From Bacillota bacterium (GTDB lineage: Bacteria > Bacillota > Clostridia > Clostridiales > Clostridiaceae), in assembly GCA_021781745.1 (NCBI GenBank), contig JAJXWH010000002.1, positions 1 through 64,000 on the forward strand: a DNA stretch of 64,000 nucleotides. Direction: 5' to 3'. The stretch's first letter is position 1, and each line of letters starts with the position of its first letter. Shown here in pieces: positions 15,771 to 25,724 of this stretch. The position numbers and the translations under genes are program-made. A model generated the notes under the pieces. It had not been told where the DNA came from. It was given only the letters and a program-made list of their open reading frames with translations, and did not search any database.

Positions 15771-16679
15771 TTATCTTAACTCTTCAATTTCTTCTTCTGA
15801 TAATCCTGTTTTTAATGCTATTGTTTTATTATCCAAAACATCTAATAAATTTTTAGCTATTACTATCTTTTGTTCCTTCCTACCTTGTTGTATTCCTTGT
15901 TGTATTCCTTGTTCTATTCCTTGTTCTATTCCTTGTTCTATTCCTTGTTCTATTCCTTCTTTTCTTCCTTTGTTTAATGCAGTTTCAATTTGCTCTACCC
16001 TATCTATAGTTTCTTTTAATCTCTGCTCATAAAGTTCTCGTTCTTCAGCTCCAAGCGACATATTATCTAATACTTCTATTGCTTTCTTTATATTTTTATC
16101 TTCCTCTAATTCTTTTGGTATTTTATTTTTATTATATTCATATGCTTTATTTAAAAATGTCACCCATCTATCTAGCGAAGTTTTTAAACTATCCAAATCC
16201 TTATTAAATTTTTGAAGTTCAATAAAATGCAATTCCAAAAGATCTGAATACTCTTTTTTACTCTTTGAATTATATATTTTGTACATATTGTGATAATCTT
16301 CTTCATCAAGGTAATTAAAATCTAATACATTTATTCCTATAACCTTATTTATTGTTCCATATCTTCCCTTTTCTAATAGCTGATCTGCATAAACTCTTGC
16401 CCAATAATATAATGCTCTTTTATCATAATAGCTTTGTGGCGCAACTTGTATCTCAACATCATACCAAGTTCCATTTTCATCTCTTGCTTTTACATCTAAT
16501 ATAGACATTTTATCATTTAAAAAGTTAGCTATGTTATATGGATTCCTTAATTCTATATAATTAATTTGCTCATCTTCAGGTAAAACAGAATTAATAAATG
16601 CTGTTAGCAAATCTTTATTTTCTTCACTGCCAAATAACTTTTTAAATGCAAAGTCCACTTTTGGATTAATTCTGCACAA
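15771..16679 (-). CDS. Rpn-family (PD-(D/E)XK) nuclease / PDDEXK transposase-like protein
   Basis: This protein of about 302 residues belongs to the recombination-promoting nuclease (Rpn/YhgA-like, formerly transposase_31) family. Signatures are NPKVDFAFKKLFG at the N-terminus, LDVKARDENGTWYDVEIQV (the D-x-n-E-x-Q nuclease core) and KRALYYWARVYADQL. Near the C-terminus it has a run of EQGI/QQGI units encoded by 12-bp repeats, then a helical tail ending in LSEEEIEEL. I prefer the TTG at 16679 as start because AAGGTG lies 6 nt before it; a GTG nine bases upstream abuts its ribosome site. The gene sits between rmlB and the Uma2 remnant, and its host role is unclear. Confidence 0.85.
   Translation of the reverse strand: MCRINPKVDFAFKKLFGSEENKDLLTAFINSVLPEDEQINYIELRNPYNIANFLNDKMSILDVKARDENGTWYDVEIQVAPQSYYDKRALYYWARVYADQLLEKGRYGTINKVIGINVLDFNYLDEEDYHNMYKIYNSKSKKEYSDLLELHFIELQKFNKDLDSLKTSLDRWVTFLNKAYEYNKNKIPKELEEDKNIKKAIEVLDNMSLGAEERELYEQRLKETIDRVEQIETALNKGRKEGIEQGIEQGIEQGIEQGIQQGIQQGRKEQKIVIAKNLLDVLDNKTIALKTGLSEEEIEELR
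15885..15956 (-). repeat. Six 12-bp tandem repeats in the Rpn gene
   Basis: TTGTTCTATTCC-type units follow one another six times (15885-15956), encoding EQGI or QQGI. This is a common feature of Rpn proteins and a possible site for in-frame copy-number change. Confidence 0.95.
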
Positions 16680-16694
16680 CTTATTCACCTTCTT

Positions 16695-17714
16695 CTATCT
16701 ATTTGTATACATCTTCTCATAATAATTTTTATATTCCCCACTAATTATATTTCCCCACCAAGCTTTATTATCTAAATACCACTTAATAGTCTTCTTAATG
16801 CCTTCATCAAAGGTTGTAGTTGGAAGCCAGCCAAGTTCATTATGAATCTTTGTAGGATCTATAGCATAACGCATATCGTGCCCTTTACGATCTGTTACAT
16901 ATTTAATTAATTTTTCTGATTTTCCAAGTTCATTAAGTATAGTTTTAACTACTTCTAAATTTGTACGCTCATTATGCCCGCCAATATTATAAACTTCACC
17001 GATCTTCCCATTATGAATAATTAAATCAATAGCGCTGCAATGATCTTCCACATAAAGCCAATCACGTACATTTTCCCCGGTTCCATATACAGGTAATTCT
17101 TTATCATTTAATGCATTAGCTATCATAAGAGGAATTAATTTTTCAGGGAAATGATATGGTCCATAATTATTAGAACAACGTGAAATTGTAGCTGGGACAT
17201 TGAAAGTTCTATAATATGCTCCAACTAAAAGATCCGCTGATGCCTTACTTGCTGAATATGGACTTGACGTATGTAATGGAGTTTCCTCTGTAAAGAACAA
17301 ATCAGGTCTGTCTAAAGGTAAATCTCCATAAACTTCATCAGTAGATACTTGGTGATATCTCTTTATTCCATATTTTCTACAAGCATCCATTAGAACTTGC
17401 GTGCCCAAAATATTAGTCTTTAAAAATATTTCTGGATTTTCAATAGATCTATCTACATGACTTTCGGCTGCAAAGTTTACTATAATATCTGGAGACTCCT
17501 TTTCAAACATTTCAAAAACTGCTTTTCTATCAGCTATATCTATCTTATAAAAACTAAAATTAGGATTATCCTTAACAGAAGCCAAAGTCTCCATATTTCC
17601 GGCATAAGTTAAAGCATCCACGCAAATTATTTTATACTCACTGTATTTATTAAGCATATAATGAACAAAGTTACCACCAATAAAACCTGCTCCGCCTGTC
17701 ACTACAATTTTCAT
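16695..17714 (-). CDS. rmlB: dTDP-glucose 4,6-dehydratase
   Basis: This 339-residue enzyme converts dTDP-glucose to dTDP-4-keto-6-deoxyglucose, the second step to dTDP-rhamnose. The NAD-binding GGAGFIG motif is at residues 7-13, the catalytic TDE triad of the dehydratase group (STDEVYGD) at 124-131, and YSASK at 153-157. Length is normal. The ATG at 17714 is chosen because it follows GGAGTGGGG; an upstream GTG would begin inside that site. It belongs with rmlA, rmlC and rmlD of this locus, although two nuclease-type genes are wedged among them. Confidence 0.95.
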   Translation of the reverse strand: MKIVVTGGAGFIGGNFVHYMLNKYSEYKIICVDALTYAGNMETLASVKDNPNFSFYKIDIADRKAVFEMFEKESPDIIVNFAAESHVDRSIENPEIFLKTNILGTQVLMDACRKYGIKRYHQVSTDEVYGDLPLDRPDLFFTEETPLHTSSPYSASKASADLLVGAYYRTFNVPATISRCSNNYGPYHFPEKLIPLMIANALNDKELPVYGTGENVRDWLYVEDHCSAIDLIIHNGKIGEVYNIGGHNERTNLEVVKTILNELGKSEKLIKYVTDRKGHDMRYAIDPTKIHNELGWLPTTTFDEGIKKTIKWYLDNKAWWGNIISGEYKNYYEKMYTNR

Positions 17715-17743
17715 TTTCCCCACTCCATTTCAATTATAATTAA

Positions 17744-19081
17744 TTATTGTCGATTCCCTACATTTATTTTTTCAATTTTACAACTATGCTCTTTTGTTTT
17801 AGAATTATAACATATTGCTACTGTCAGTAGATTATTTTCATGCTCTTGTATGAATTTCTGAGTTATGAATATCATGCAGTATATTTACTACTGTTTCAGT
17901 ATCACAATTTACTGTAGCCTTAAGCATTTTATTTGACTGCTTTGCTATTTCTGAAACATAGCCAAAAGATTCATCTTTTAATGCTTTTTCAAATTCCCTC
18001 ATTAATTCCTTATTAGGAATTCTTAAATATCCATCAAAGTAAGATAAAAAACCAAGTATAATCATAGCCGAATATATTTCTTCTTTACTCTTAGGTGCTT
18101 CCTGTCCTGCCCTGAATTCGTCCTCAATTGTAATATCTATTTTTCTTTAGCTACCATTCTTATCACATCTTCTCGGACTTCAAGTGTATTATATTTAAGA
18201 TATTCTTTCACCTCATCCATAGCACCTGTATTGGTCCAATAGCTTATACATACACCATTTTGAAGCGCCTTAATAACTGAACGTGGATTATAAATTTTAT
18301 TTCCATTTTCATTTATATATCCATTATACCAGTCACTTATTTCTTCAAAAGATATTTTAGTCTGCTTTACACATAACCCCTTAACCTCATTTTCAGTAAA
18401 TCCAAAATACTTTCCATAAACAAAATCTTTAAGTATTGTATACTCATCAAACATATTAAGCGCTGATGTACTTGAATGCTTCTTTATTGGCATTACTCCT
18501 GTCATATATGCTAAAGCAACATAAGGCTGATCTTTTAAAATATTCCTTAGAAATTCAAGAAAATCATCTTGATATTCCTCAAAAAGATCATTATTAAAAA
18601 TGTAATCCCATTCATCGAATATAAATATAAATTTTTCATTTGTTTTCTGCAAAATTCTTTTTATACTATCATTTTGTTCAAATTCTATATCTTTAAATGT
18701 ATCTACCAGTTCTTTTCTAACTTGTTCCATTATATTTCTAATGTAGTCATTATAAGTCCTTGTATATTCCGGAATATCACTAAATGATATAGTTATTACA
18801 TTATATTTGTTTAAATTGTCCAAATAACTTTTATGCCTACTTATATTAAGTTTATCAAAAATTTCTTTGCTATCATATCCCTTAACATAATAAGCTCCAA
18901 GCATATCAGCTACTGACGATTTTCCAAATCTTCTTGGTCTAGTTATACATACATATTTTCCTTTGGTTGATATTTTATCGTTTAATATACTTATTAATTC
19001 CGATTTGTCCACAAAGTAAGTATCATCATATAATTCTTTAAAATTTTCTAAAGGTCTGTTAGTATTTAAATATATAGACAA
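17744..19081 (-). pseudogene. Broken AAA-ATPase-like / PD-(D/E)XK nuclease gene
   Basis: The 5' part (to 18137) encodes the AAA-ATPase-like domain: FVDKSELISILND, Walker A-like RPRRFGKSS, FIFDEWDY, YMTGVMPIKKHSS, and NPRSVIKAL. A frameshift in an A run near 18145 ends it at VAKEK. The homologous frame continues (KIDITIEDEFRAGQEAPKSK, then MIILGFLSYFDGYLRIPNKE) to about 17838. There a second break follows IHN, and a third frame resumes with LLTVAICYNSKTKEHSCKIEK, stopping at 17744. The nuclease core that normally lies between these last pieces appears deleted. The start is a TTG at 19081 after GAGGGTGG. Intact relatives pair a P-loop domain with a C-terminal nuclease domain; their role is not established. 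Confidence 0.8.
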
Positions 19082-19235
19082 TTTAACACCACCCTCTACA
19101 ATATTTATGCTTAATTATATTATAACCTACATACTTAGTTTTTAGTGCTAAGCTATCAATAACTATGTAATAAGAACTAATGCACAATTAACAATGTACA
19201 ATTTCGAATGAAATTTATTAAATAAATTTTTGATG

Positions 19236-19787
19236 TTAATTGTTATATATAAATGTACAATCACTATCCTTAAGTAATGGTGCTTTTTTATCTTTTTCTG
19301 AAAGAATTGGATTTTCTATTCCCCATTCAACTCCTATTTCTGGATCACAGTAACTTACACTTCTATCGCTTTCATAATTATAATAGTTATCAGTTTTATA
19401 GACAAATTCTACATCGCTTGTTAATGTTAAAAAACCATGCCCAAAGCCTCTGGGAATGAAAAGTTGTCTTTTGTTTTCTGCCGAAAGTTCTACAGATACC
19501 CATTCCTTATATGTAGGTGAACCCTTTCTTAAATCTACTGCTACATCAAGAACTGCTCCTCTAACACAACGTACTAACTTTGTTTGAGCATGCTCTCCAT
19601 TTTGAAAGTGAATACCTCTAAGTATCCCCTTTTCTTTGGAATATGATTGATTATCTTGCACAAAATCACAAGCTATTTCTGGCGTCTTAATTCTAGAGTA
19701 TGTTTCCATAAACCATCCTCTTTCATCTCCAAAAACTTGGGGTTCTACTATATAAACACCCTTTAATTTAGTTTCTATCAACTTCAT
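19236..19787 (-). CDS. rmlC: dTDP-4-dehydrorhamnose 3,5-epimerase
   Basis: This 183-residue cupin epimerises carbons 3 and 5 of dTDP-4-keto-6-deoxyglucose. Family signatures are VFGDERGWFMETY, DNQSYSKEKGILRGIHFQ (with the catalytic His), AVLDVAVDLRKGSPTY and FIPRGFGHGFL. The ATG at 19787 follows AGAGG by about 7 nt; an in-frame ATG 18 bases upstream lacks a site. It is 33 bp downstream of rmlA, almost certainly cotranscribed. The gene is intact and of normal length. Confidence 0.95.
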   Translation of the reverse strand: MKLIETKLKGVYIVEPQVFGDERGWFMETYSRIKTPEIACDFVQDNQSYSKEKGILRGIHFQNGEHAQTKLVRCVRGAVLDVAVDLRKGSPTYKEWVSVELSAENKRQLFIPRGFGHGFLTLTSDVEFVYKTDNYYNYESDRSVSYCDPEIGVEWGIENPILSEKDKKAPLLKDSDCTFIYNN

Positions 19788-19820
19788 ATATAAACCTCTT
19801 TTCAATGTATAATTGTCAAT

Positions 19821-20708
19821 TTAATAAATAACTTTCCCTTCCGCAACATTTTTTAAATGCTGCCCATATGGACTCTTCCCATATTTCTCTGCACTTTCTA
19901 GTAAAGTTTTCCTATCTATCCATCCATTTTTATAAGAAATTTCTTCTAAACATGCTATTTTAAGTCCTTGCCTTGTCTCAATAACTTTCACATACTCAGA
20001 TGCCTCTGTTAAGCTATCCACTGTACCTGTATCAAGCCAGCCATATCCACGGCCTAAAGTTATTACATCTAACATACCATTTTCAAGATAAATTTTATTT
20101 AAATCTGTAATTTCCAATTCTCCTCTTGGCGAAGGTTTTAAATTTTTTGCATATTCACAGACCTTATTGTCATAGAAATAAAGTCCTGTAACTGCATAAT
20201 TTGATTTAGGAACTTTTGGCTTCTCTTCTAAAGATATAGCCTTCCCATTTTCATCAAATTCTACTACACCAAATCGTTCTGGATCATCTACATAATAACC
20301 GAAAACTGTTGCACGGCCTTCATTACTTACTGCTCTTTTTAAATGATCTGTTAATCCATTTCCATGGAATATGTTATCTCCAAGTATCATTGCACAACTA
20401 TCATTCCCAACAAATTCTTCACCTAATATAAATGCTTGAGCTAGTCCATCTGGCGATGGCTGTTCCTTGTAATATAACTTTATTCCGTATCTTGAACCAT
20501 CGCCTAATAATTTTTCAAAATTAGGTAGATCTTTTGGTGTTGAAATTATTAAGATTTCTCTAATTCCTGCTAACATTAATGTTGATAGAGGGTAATAAAT
20601 CATCGGCTTATCATATACTGGTAAAAGTTGCTTAGAAGTTACCATTGTTAAGGGATAAAGCCTTGTCCCACTTCCACCTGCCAATATTATACCTTTTGTC
20701 AAATTCAT
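19821..20708 (-). CDS. rmlA: Glucose-1-phosphate thymidylyltransferase
   Basis: This enzyme of about 295 residues activates glucose-1-phosphate with dTTP, the entry step to dTDP-rhamnose. It has the nucleotidyltransferase signature [16 protein letters not shown] at the N-terminus, then [29 protein letters not shown] and [12 protein letters not shown] chose the ATG at 20708 (NLTKGIIL), 12 bases inside the longest frame, because it has AGAAGTG just upstream. As the first minus-strand gene after a divergent intergenic region, it likely heads the operon that runs to 6069. Confidence 0.95.
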   Translation of the reverse strand: MNLTKGIILAGGSGTRLYPLTMVTSKQLLPVYDKPMIYYPLSTLMLAGIREILIISTPKDLPNFEKLLGDGSRYGIKLYYKEQPSPDGLAQAFILGEEFVGNDSCAMILGDNIFHGNGLTDHLKRAVSNEGRATVFGYYVDDPERFGVVEFDENGKAISLEEKPKVPKSNYAVTGLYFYDNKVCEYAKNLKPSPRGELEITDLNKIYLENGMLDVITLGRGYGWLDTGTVDSLTEASEYVKVIETRQGLKIACLEEISYKNGWIDRKTLLESAEKYGKSPYGQHLKNVAEGKVIY

Positions 20709-21098
20709 CACTTCTTTCAATAAAATTAAAATTTATCACATTGTTTACCATAAGGCCTATATTCTCTCTTAATCTAGTCAAACATTTTATTTAGTATATA
20801 TTCTTAAAATCATTTTAAAATTTCAAATAGATTTTATCAACTATCACAATTTGTCAATAGTATATTTAATTTGAAATATATGCATTATTTTCGCATTCTA
20901 TTCACAATTCTATCACATTCTATAACATAAATAAATGAATTTTATAACAAATTATATATTGGTACTTATTTCACTTAGTACATAATTTTGATTACATCCT
21001 ACATGAACTTGCTAATGCTTTATTGCAAAATTATGTATATAATGATATTATACAGCTAATCAAAAATATTAATATTTATAGTATAAAGGATGATATAA
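20709..21098. promoter_or_regulatory. Divergent promoter region between rmlA and the sugar transferase
   Basis: The 390-bp gap has no gene. On the minus strand a TTGACA (20852-20857) is followed by TAAAAT (20831-20836) with a short 15-bp spacer, a weak candidate for the rmlA promoter. The plus-strand promoter is listed separately. No riboswitch-like or antiterminator fold was recognised by eye. Confidence 0.4.
21023..21051 (+). promoter_or_regulatory. Sigma-A-type promoter for the plus-strand polysaccharide genes
   Basis: TTGCAA (21023-21028), 17 bp, TATTAT (21046-21051). The start codon at 21099 is about 40 bp beyond the expected transcription start, with AAAGGATG as ribosome site. Confidence 0.55.
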
Positions 21099-22523
21099 AT
21101 GATAAAAGAAAATCAAAATTTATTAAATAAAATCAATGCCTTTACAGATATAATAATCTTATTTATATCAATGACTTTAGCATATTTAATCCGTTTCTAT
21201 GTTTTTTCTACTGATGATGATTACATAAAATTAGCTACATATATTCAATTTACAATTTTAATAATTCCAATAAATCTTATTATTTATAACTTTTTTAATT
21301 TATACCATTCATTTAGGACAAGCATTTTTCTTAAAGAGTGTAATCAGATAATAAAATCAAATACAATACTTACTGCCATATTATTATCATTACTATTCGT
21401 TTTTAGGTTAGTGGATATATCCAGATTTGTTATTGTAATTTTTTATTTTGTAAATATTATATTAATTATTGCAAAGAGATTTATTTTAAGAAAAACCTTA
21501 TCGAGATTTCGTACTAAAGGTATAAATTTAAAGCATGTGTTAATTGTAGGTGCTGGAGAAGTTGCAAGAGATTATTTACAAGTTGTTAATGATAACAAAA
21601 GTTTTGGTTATAATTACTCCGGATATGTAGCGAATATATCAAATTTTGAAGGCGAAAAACTCGGAAATTATGCTGATTTATATGAAGTGCTAAATAAATT
21701 TAAACCTGATGAAGTGGTTTGTGCGCTAGATATATCTGATGCAAAATATTTAGAAAATATAGTTTCAGACTGCGAGAAAAGCGGAACAAAAATTTCTATA
21801 ATACCTTTCTGTTATAAGTATATTCCAAGTCAGCCATACTTCGATCAGATTGGAAACATACCACTAATTAATATTAGAAGAATACCATTGGATAATTTTG
21901 GTAATGCATTCTTAAAAAGGTCTTTAGATATATTAGGCTCACTTTTTTTAATACTGTGTACGAGTCCTATTATGTTTATTGCAGCTTTAATTATAAAATT
22001 AACTTCTAAAGGTCCTATAATCTTTAAACAAAAACGCGTAGGCTTAAATAAAAAATTATTTATAATGTATAAATTTAGATCTATGAAGGTTAATTCTCAA
22101 GAAGAAACTGGCTGGAGTACAAATAATGATCCTCGAAAAACTAAATTTGGTTCCTTTATTCGTAAATTTTCTATAGATGAATTACCTCAATTCTTTAATG
22201 TATTAAAAGGAGATATGAGTTTAGTAGGCCCTAGACCAGAACTGCCCCACTTTGTTGAAAACTTTAAAGATGAAATTCCTCTTTATATGGTAAAACATCA
22301 AGTAAAGCCAGGAATTACTGGGCTTGCTCAAATAAATGGCTACAGAGGTGATACTTCTATTAAGAAGAGAATTGAATTTGATATATATTATATTGAGAAT
22401 TGGAACATACTTATGGATATAACTATATTGTTTAAAACTGTTTTTAAAGGTCTAAAAAACAATGAACAGATAATAAAAAATAATAAAAATGAAGTTATTA
22501 AAAACGACGGAGTGCAATTATGA
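21099..22523 (+). CDS. Polyprenyl-phosphate sugar-1-phosphate transferase (WbaP/WcaJ type)
   Basis: This 474-residue initiating enzyme transfers a sugar-1-phosphate from a nucleotide sugar to undecaprenyl phosphate at the membrane. The N-terminal half has four to five hydrophobic segments (about 13-125), followed by a Rossmann-like CoA-binding-type domain (HVLIVGAGEVARDYL). The C-terminal catalytic domain starts with KRSLDILGSLFLILCTSPI. It has the family motifs KQKRVGLNKK, MYKFRSMKVN, FSIDELPQFFNVLKGDMSLV and GPRPELP. It overlaps the next gene by 4 bp (ATGA). It is the likely priming enzyme for the glycan built by the divergent operon. Confidence 0.92.
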   Translation: MIKENQNLLNKINAFTDIIILFISMTLAYLIRFYVFSTDDDYIKLATYIQFTILIIPINLIIYNFFNLYHSFRTSIFLKECNQIIKSNTILTAILLSLLFVFRLVDISRFVIVIFYFVNIILIIAKRFILRKTLSRFRTKGINLKHVLIVGAGEVARDYLQVVNDNKSFGYNYSGYVANISNFEGEKLGNYADLYEVLNKFKPDEVVCALDISDAKYLENIVSDCEKSGTKISIIPFCYKYIPSQPYFDQIGNIPLINIRRIPLDNFGNAFLKRSLDILGSLFLILCTSPIMFIAALIIKLTSKGPIIFKQKRVGLNKKLFIMYKFRSMKVNSQEETGWSTNNDPRKTKFGSFIRKFSIDELPQFFNVLKGDMSLVGPRPELPHFVENFKDEIPLYMVKHQVKPGITGLAQINGYRGDTSIKKRIEFDIYYIENWNILMDITILFKTVFKGLKNNEQIIKNNKNEVIKNDGVQL

Positions 22524-23656
22524 AAAAAATACTTTTCGCAGCTTCAACTTTATCACATATAGAAAATTTTCATATTCCATATTTAGAGGCTTTTAAAAAA
22601 GAAGGCTATTCTGTTCATGTTATGGGAAAACCTAATAATAAATCGCAAATACCGTATGTTGATAATATTATACCTATGCCTTTTGAAAAAAATATGTTTT
22701 CCTTTAAGAACTTTGCTATTGCTTTTGAAATATCAAAAATAGTTAAGGCTGAGGAGTATGATATTGTAAGTATTCATACATCGCTAGCTGCCTTCTTTGT
22801 AAGACTTGGCATAATGCTATCCTCTAAAAAACCTAAATTAGTAGTAAATACTGTTCATGGATATTTATTTGATGCTAATACTTCCTTCATAAAGAGGAAT
22901 ATTATGCTTTTAGCTGAGAAAATTACTAAATATATTACTGATATTGTAATTGTGATGAATTCAGAAGATTATAACATTGCAAAAAAACATAAATTATATA
23001 AAAATAATCTATACTTAATAAATGGAATGGGCATAGATTTAAAAAGATTTCCTTCTATTTCATATGAAAATAAAATTTCACTAAGAAAAGAGCTCGGTTT
23101 TTCAAAAGATGATTTTCTACTGGTTTATGTTGCTGAATTTTCCAAAAGGAAAAATCAAAGATTTCTATTAAATTCTATAGAGGAATTAGTTAAAAATAAT
23201 CTTAAAAATATTAAATTGCTTTTATTAGGCGACGGCCAATTTTTAGATGAATTAAAGTTATATGCCGAAACTTTAGGCATTAATGATTATGTATATTTTG
23301 CCGGCTATAGTAAAGATACTAAAAAATATTACCAAATATCAGATATATGTGTTTCTTCAAGCAGAATTGAAGGACTCCCTTTTAATATTATGGAAGCAAT
23401 GTCCATAGGTCTTCCTGTAGTGGCTTCAAAGGTAAAAGGTCATGTTGACTTAGTTATTACAAAGGAAAATGGATTTTTATTTAATCATGACAATAAAGAT
23501 GAATTTTGCAGCTATATTAAAACTATATATAAAGACAAAAAACTTCAAAGCAACATGAGTATTAAAAGTAAACAGTTAGCTAAAAATTATTCCTTGGATA
23601 CCGTTTTGATGAATACAGTGAACATTATCCTGAATGAATATGGAAAAACCATATAA
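22520..23656 (+). CDS. GT4 glycosyltransferase
   Basis: This 378-residue GT-B transferase resembles EpsD/CapM-type enzymes. It begins KKILFAASTLSHIENFHIPYL, has HTSLAAFFVRLG and NTVHGYLFDAN in the acceptor domain, and in the C-terminal domain VYVAEFSKRKNQRFL and SSSRIEGLPFNIMEAMSIGLPVV (the E-x7-E region). No transmembrane segment is seen. Translation is coupled to the preceding sugar transferase through the 4-bp overlap, so it probably adds the second sugar to the lipid-linked primer. Donor sugar unknown. Confidence 0.88.
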   Translation: MKKILFAASTLSHIENFHIPYLEAFKKEGYSVHVMGKPNNKSQIPYVDNIIPMPFEKNMFSFKNFAIAFEISKIVKAEEYDIVSIHTSLAAFFVRLGIMLSSKKPKLVVNTVHGYLFDANTSFIKRNIMLLAEKITKYITDIVIVMNSEDYNIAKKHKLYKNNLYLINGMGIDLKRFPSISYENKISLRKELGFSKDDFLLVYVAEFSKRKNQRFLLNSIEELVKNNLKNIKLLLLGDGQFLDELKLYAETLGINDYVYFAGYSKDTKKYYQISDICVSSSRIEGLPFNIMEAMSIGLPVVASKVKGHVDLVITKENGFLFNHDNKDEFCSYIKTIYKDKKLQSNMSIKSKQLAKNYSLDTVLMNTVNIILNEYGKTI

Positions 23657-23781
23657 TTATATACCTTCCTATCAAAGATTAATAAAATTGCAATATTTTA
23701 TAAAATTGCAATAGCTTATGCAGAATGTTATAATATTAAATAATTTGTAGCGATGAATTACAAAAATAAATATATTAGGAT

Positions 23782-25650
23782 GTGTGGAAATTGGAAAATA
23801 TTAAAACTTTTTTCAAGAAAAAAAACATTGATTTTTTCTTTCCTATTGCATTTGTACTCACTATAGTGCCTTTAATTGTTCGTATGAATGCTAATGATGT
23901 GGATGAAAATACATTAAATATTTTTGGAGATGCTGCTAGAACTGATTTATTTTCTCAAAAAAAAGCTTTCTTTTTAATGATTTTTTGTATAATATTAATT
24001 GCTATTAGTATTATATTTTTTAAGAGAATATTTGAAAAAAAAGATAAGATCCTCAACTCTATTTTAATTGCGGGGGGCATATTTTTAGTTTTCACTTTCC
24101 TTTCTGCAATATTTTCAAACTATAAACAAGTAGCTTTTCAAGGAATTTATGATAGAGCTGAAGGTTGTATTACAATTGCTTGCTATATTATTTTGTTTAT
24201 TTATTCAGTTTATACCTTTAAATCAACAAATGATTATAAGTATGTGCTTACTCCTATTTTCATCTTAGTTGGTATAAATTCATTTTTAGGTTTGTTCCAA
24301 TATGTTGGACAAGACTTAATAAAAAGTAAATTAGGAACTGCCATTGTTCTCCCTAGCGAATACCAAAATGGTTCTTCATTGAATTTACTTTATGAAAAAG
24401 GAAAACTGTATGGAACCTTATTTCATTATGATTATGTTGGCAGCTTTGTTGCAATAGTTTTACCTATATTATTTTCTTTAACCTTATTTGAAGATGAAGA
24501 CCTTTTTCATAAATTAAGTCTAGGATTCTTTTCACTGCTCTCTGTATGGCTAATGTTTGGAAGTACTTCTCGTGCCGGAATAATAGGTGTTGTAGTTGCA
24601 GCTATTTTTGCCGTAATAATATTTTGGAAGCTAGTTATAGAAAAATGGAAGCCTCTTTTAATAATTTTTGCTTCTTTAATTGTTATTGCTATCGGTCTTA
24701 ACTTTGCTACTAAGGGATCCATCTTTGCAAGAATCCCTACTCTAATTAGTGATTCTCTTAGTGTATTTAAAGATACTAGTGATTTTGATTATAGAGACCA
24801 TGTGCCAATAAGAGATGTAAAACAGACCGGTAAAGATACCGAAGTAGTATTACAAAATGATACTTTAAAAATATCTTATGAGAATAATGACTATGTATTT
24901 AAAAACTCAAAGGATCAAGTTATTAACTATGTTAAAGGAAGTTTAAACGGAGAAAAAGTTTATACAACTACTGATGATGCTTTTAAAAATATCACTTTTA
25001 AGTATGGAAAGTTTTATGCAAATTCAAGTAGGGATGATGGTCTTCTTTTAAGAATTGATAATAAGCCAATATTTATGTTTAATTTAAAGAATGATAACAG
25101 TATCCATTTAATAAATATAAACAGTAAAAAAGATATGACTATAGAGTTTCCTCCAACCTTTGGCTTTAAAGGTAAGGAACAGCTAGGCTCAATGAGAGGA
25201 TATATTTGGTCAAGATCTATTCCTTTACTTAAGGATAATTTAATATTAGGAAGCGGTCCTGATACCTTTGTTTTTAGATTCCCTCAAAATGATTCAATAG
25301 GAATTTATTATGCATATGGTACTCCAAATACTATTGTAGATAAGCCACATGACCTCTATTTACAAATTGCTTTGAATGATGGTGTTATTGCACTATTAGC
25401 TTTCTTAGCTGTTATGATTATTTACATAGTTGACAGTATTAAGCTTTATTCCTTTAAAAAGTATTATAATAGATCTCAAAAACTTGGTTCTGCAACTTGT
25501 TTAGGAGTTATTGGATATTTATTTGCAGGAATCTTTAATGATTCGGTTGTAAGTGTTGCTCCAGTATTCTGGATAGTTTTAGGTGCTGGTGTTGCTCTTA
25601 ACTATATGAATAGAAAAGAACTTAGCAAAAAATCTAATAAAGCAGCATAA
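23782..25650 (+). CDS. O-antigen ligase/polymerase-like membrane protein
   Basis: This protein of about 620 residues has many hydrophobic segments (about 20-300 and 525-610) and a large hydrophilic loop (about 310-500). The periplasm-type motif LLKDNLILGSGPDTFVFRFPQ, then DKPHDLYLQIALNDGVIALLAF, is typical of WaaL/O-antigen ligase-family proteins (PF04932) in Firmicutes. It probably polymerises the glycan or attaches it to a wall acceptor. The start is uncertain: the ATG at 23782 abuts AGG, while an in-frame TTG at 23791 has better spacing from GGATGTG. It is the last gene of the plus-strand group, and a terminator follows. Confidence 0.82.
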   Translation: MWKLENIKTFFKKKNIDFFFPIAFVLTIVPLIVRMNANDVDENTLNIFGDAARTDLFSQKKAFFLMIFCIILIAISIIFFKRIFEKKDKILNSILIAGGIFLVFTFLSAIFSNYKQVAFQGIYDRAEGCITIACYIILFIYSVYTFKSTNDYKYVLTPIFILVGINSFLGLFQYVGQDLIKSKLGTAIVLPSEYQNGSSLNLLYEKGKLYGTLFHYDYVGSFVAIVLPILFSLTLFEDEDLFHKLSLGFFSLLSVWLMFGSTSRAGIIGVVVAAIFAVIIFWKLVIEKWKPLLIIFASLIVIAIGLNFATKGSIFARIPTLISDSLSVFKDTSDFDYRDHVPIRDVKQTGKDTEVVLQNDTLKISYENNDYVFKNSKDQVINYVKGSLNGEKVYTTTDDAFKNITFKYGKFYANSSRDDGLLLRIDNKPIFMFNLKNDNSIHLININSKKDMTIEFPPTFGFKGKEQLGSMRGYIWSRSIPLLKDNLILGSGPDTFVFRFPQNDSIGIYYAYGTPNTIVDKPHDLYLQIALNDGVIALLAFLAVMIIYIVDSIKLYSFKKYYNRSQKLGSATCLGVIGYLFAGIFNDSVVSVAPVFWIVLGAGVALNYMNRKELSKKSNKAA

Positions 25651-25656
25651 ATTAAA

Positions 25657-25690
25657 GGGGCTATCTTAATCGATAGTCCCTTATCTTTTA
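25657..25690 (+). terminator. Terminator after the ligase gene
   Basis: GGGGCTATC (25657-25665) pairs with GATAGTCCC (25672-25680, one G-U) and is followed by TTATCTTTT. Confidence 0.75.
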
Positions 25691-25724
25691 AAAATCATTT
25701 CAACTTACAATTAACAATTCATTA

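Noticed and set aside
15885-15956. Short tandem repeats as a regulatory satellite
   Set aside because: They encode the EQGI tail typical of Rpn proteins.
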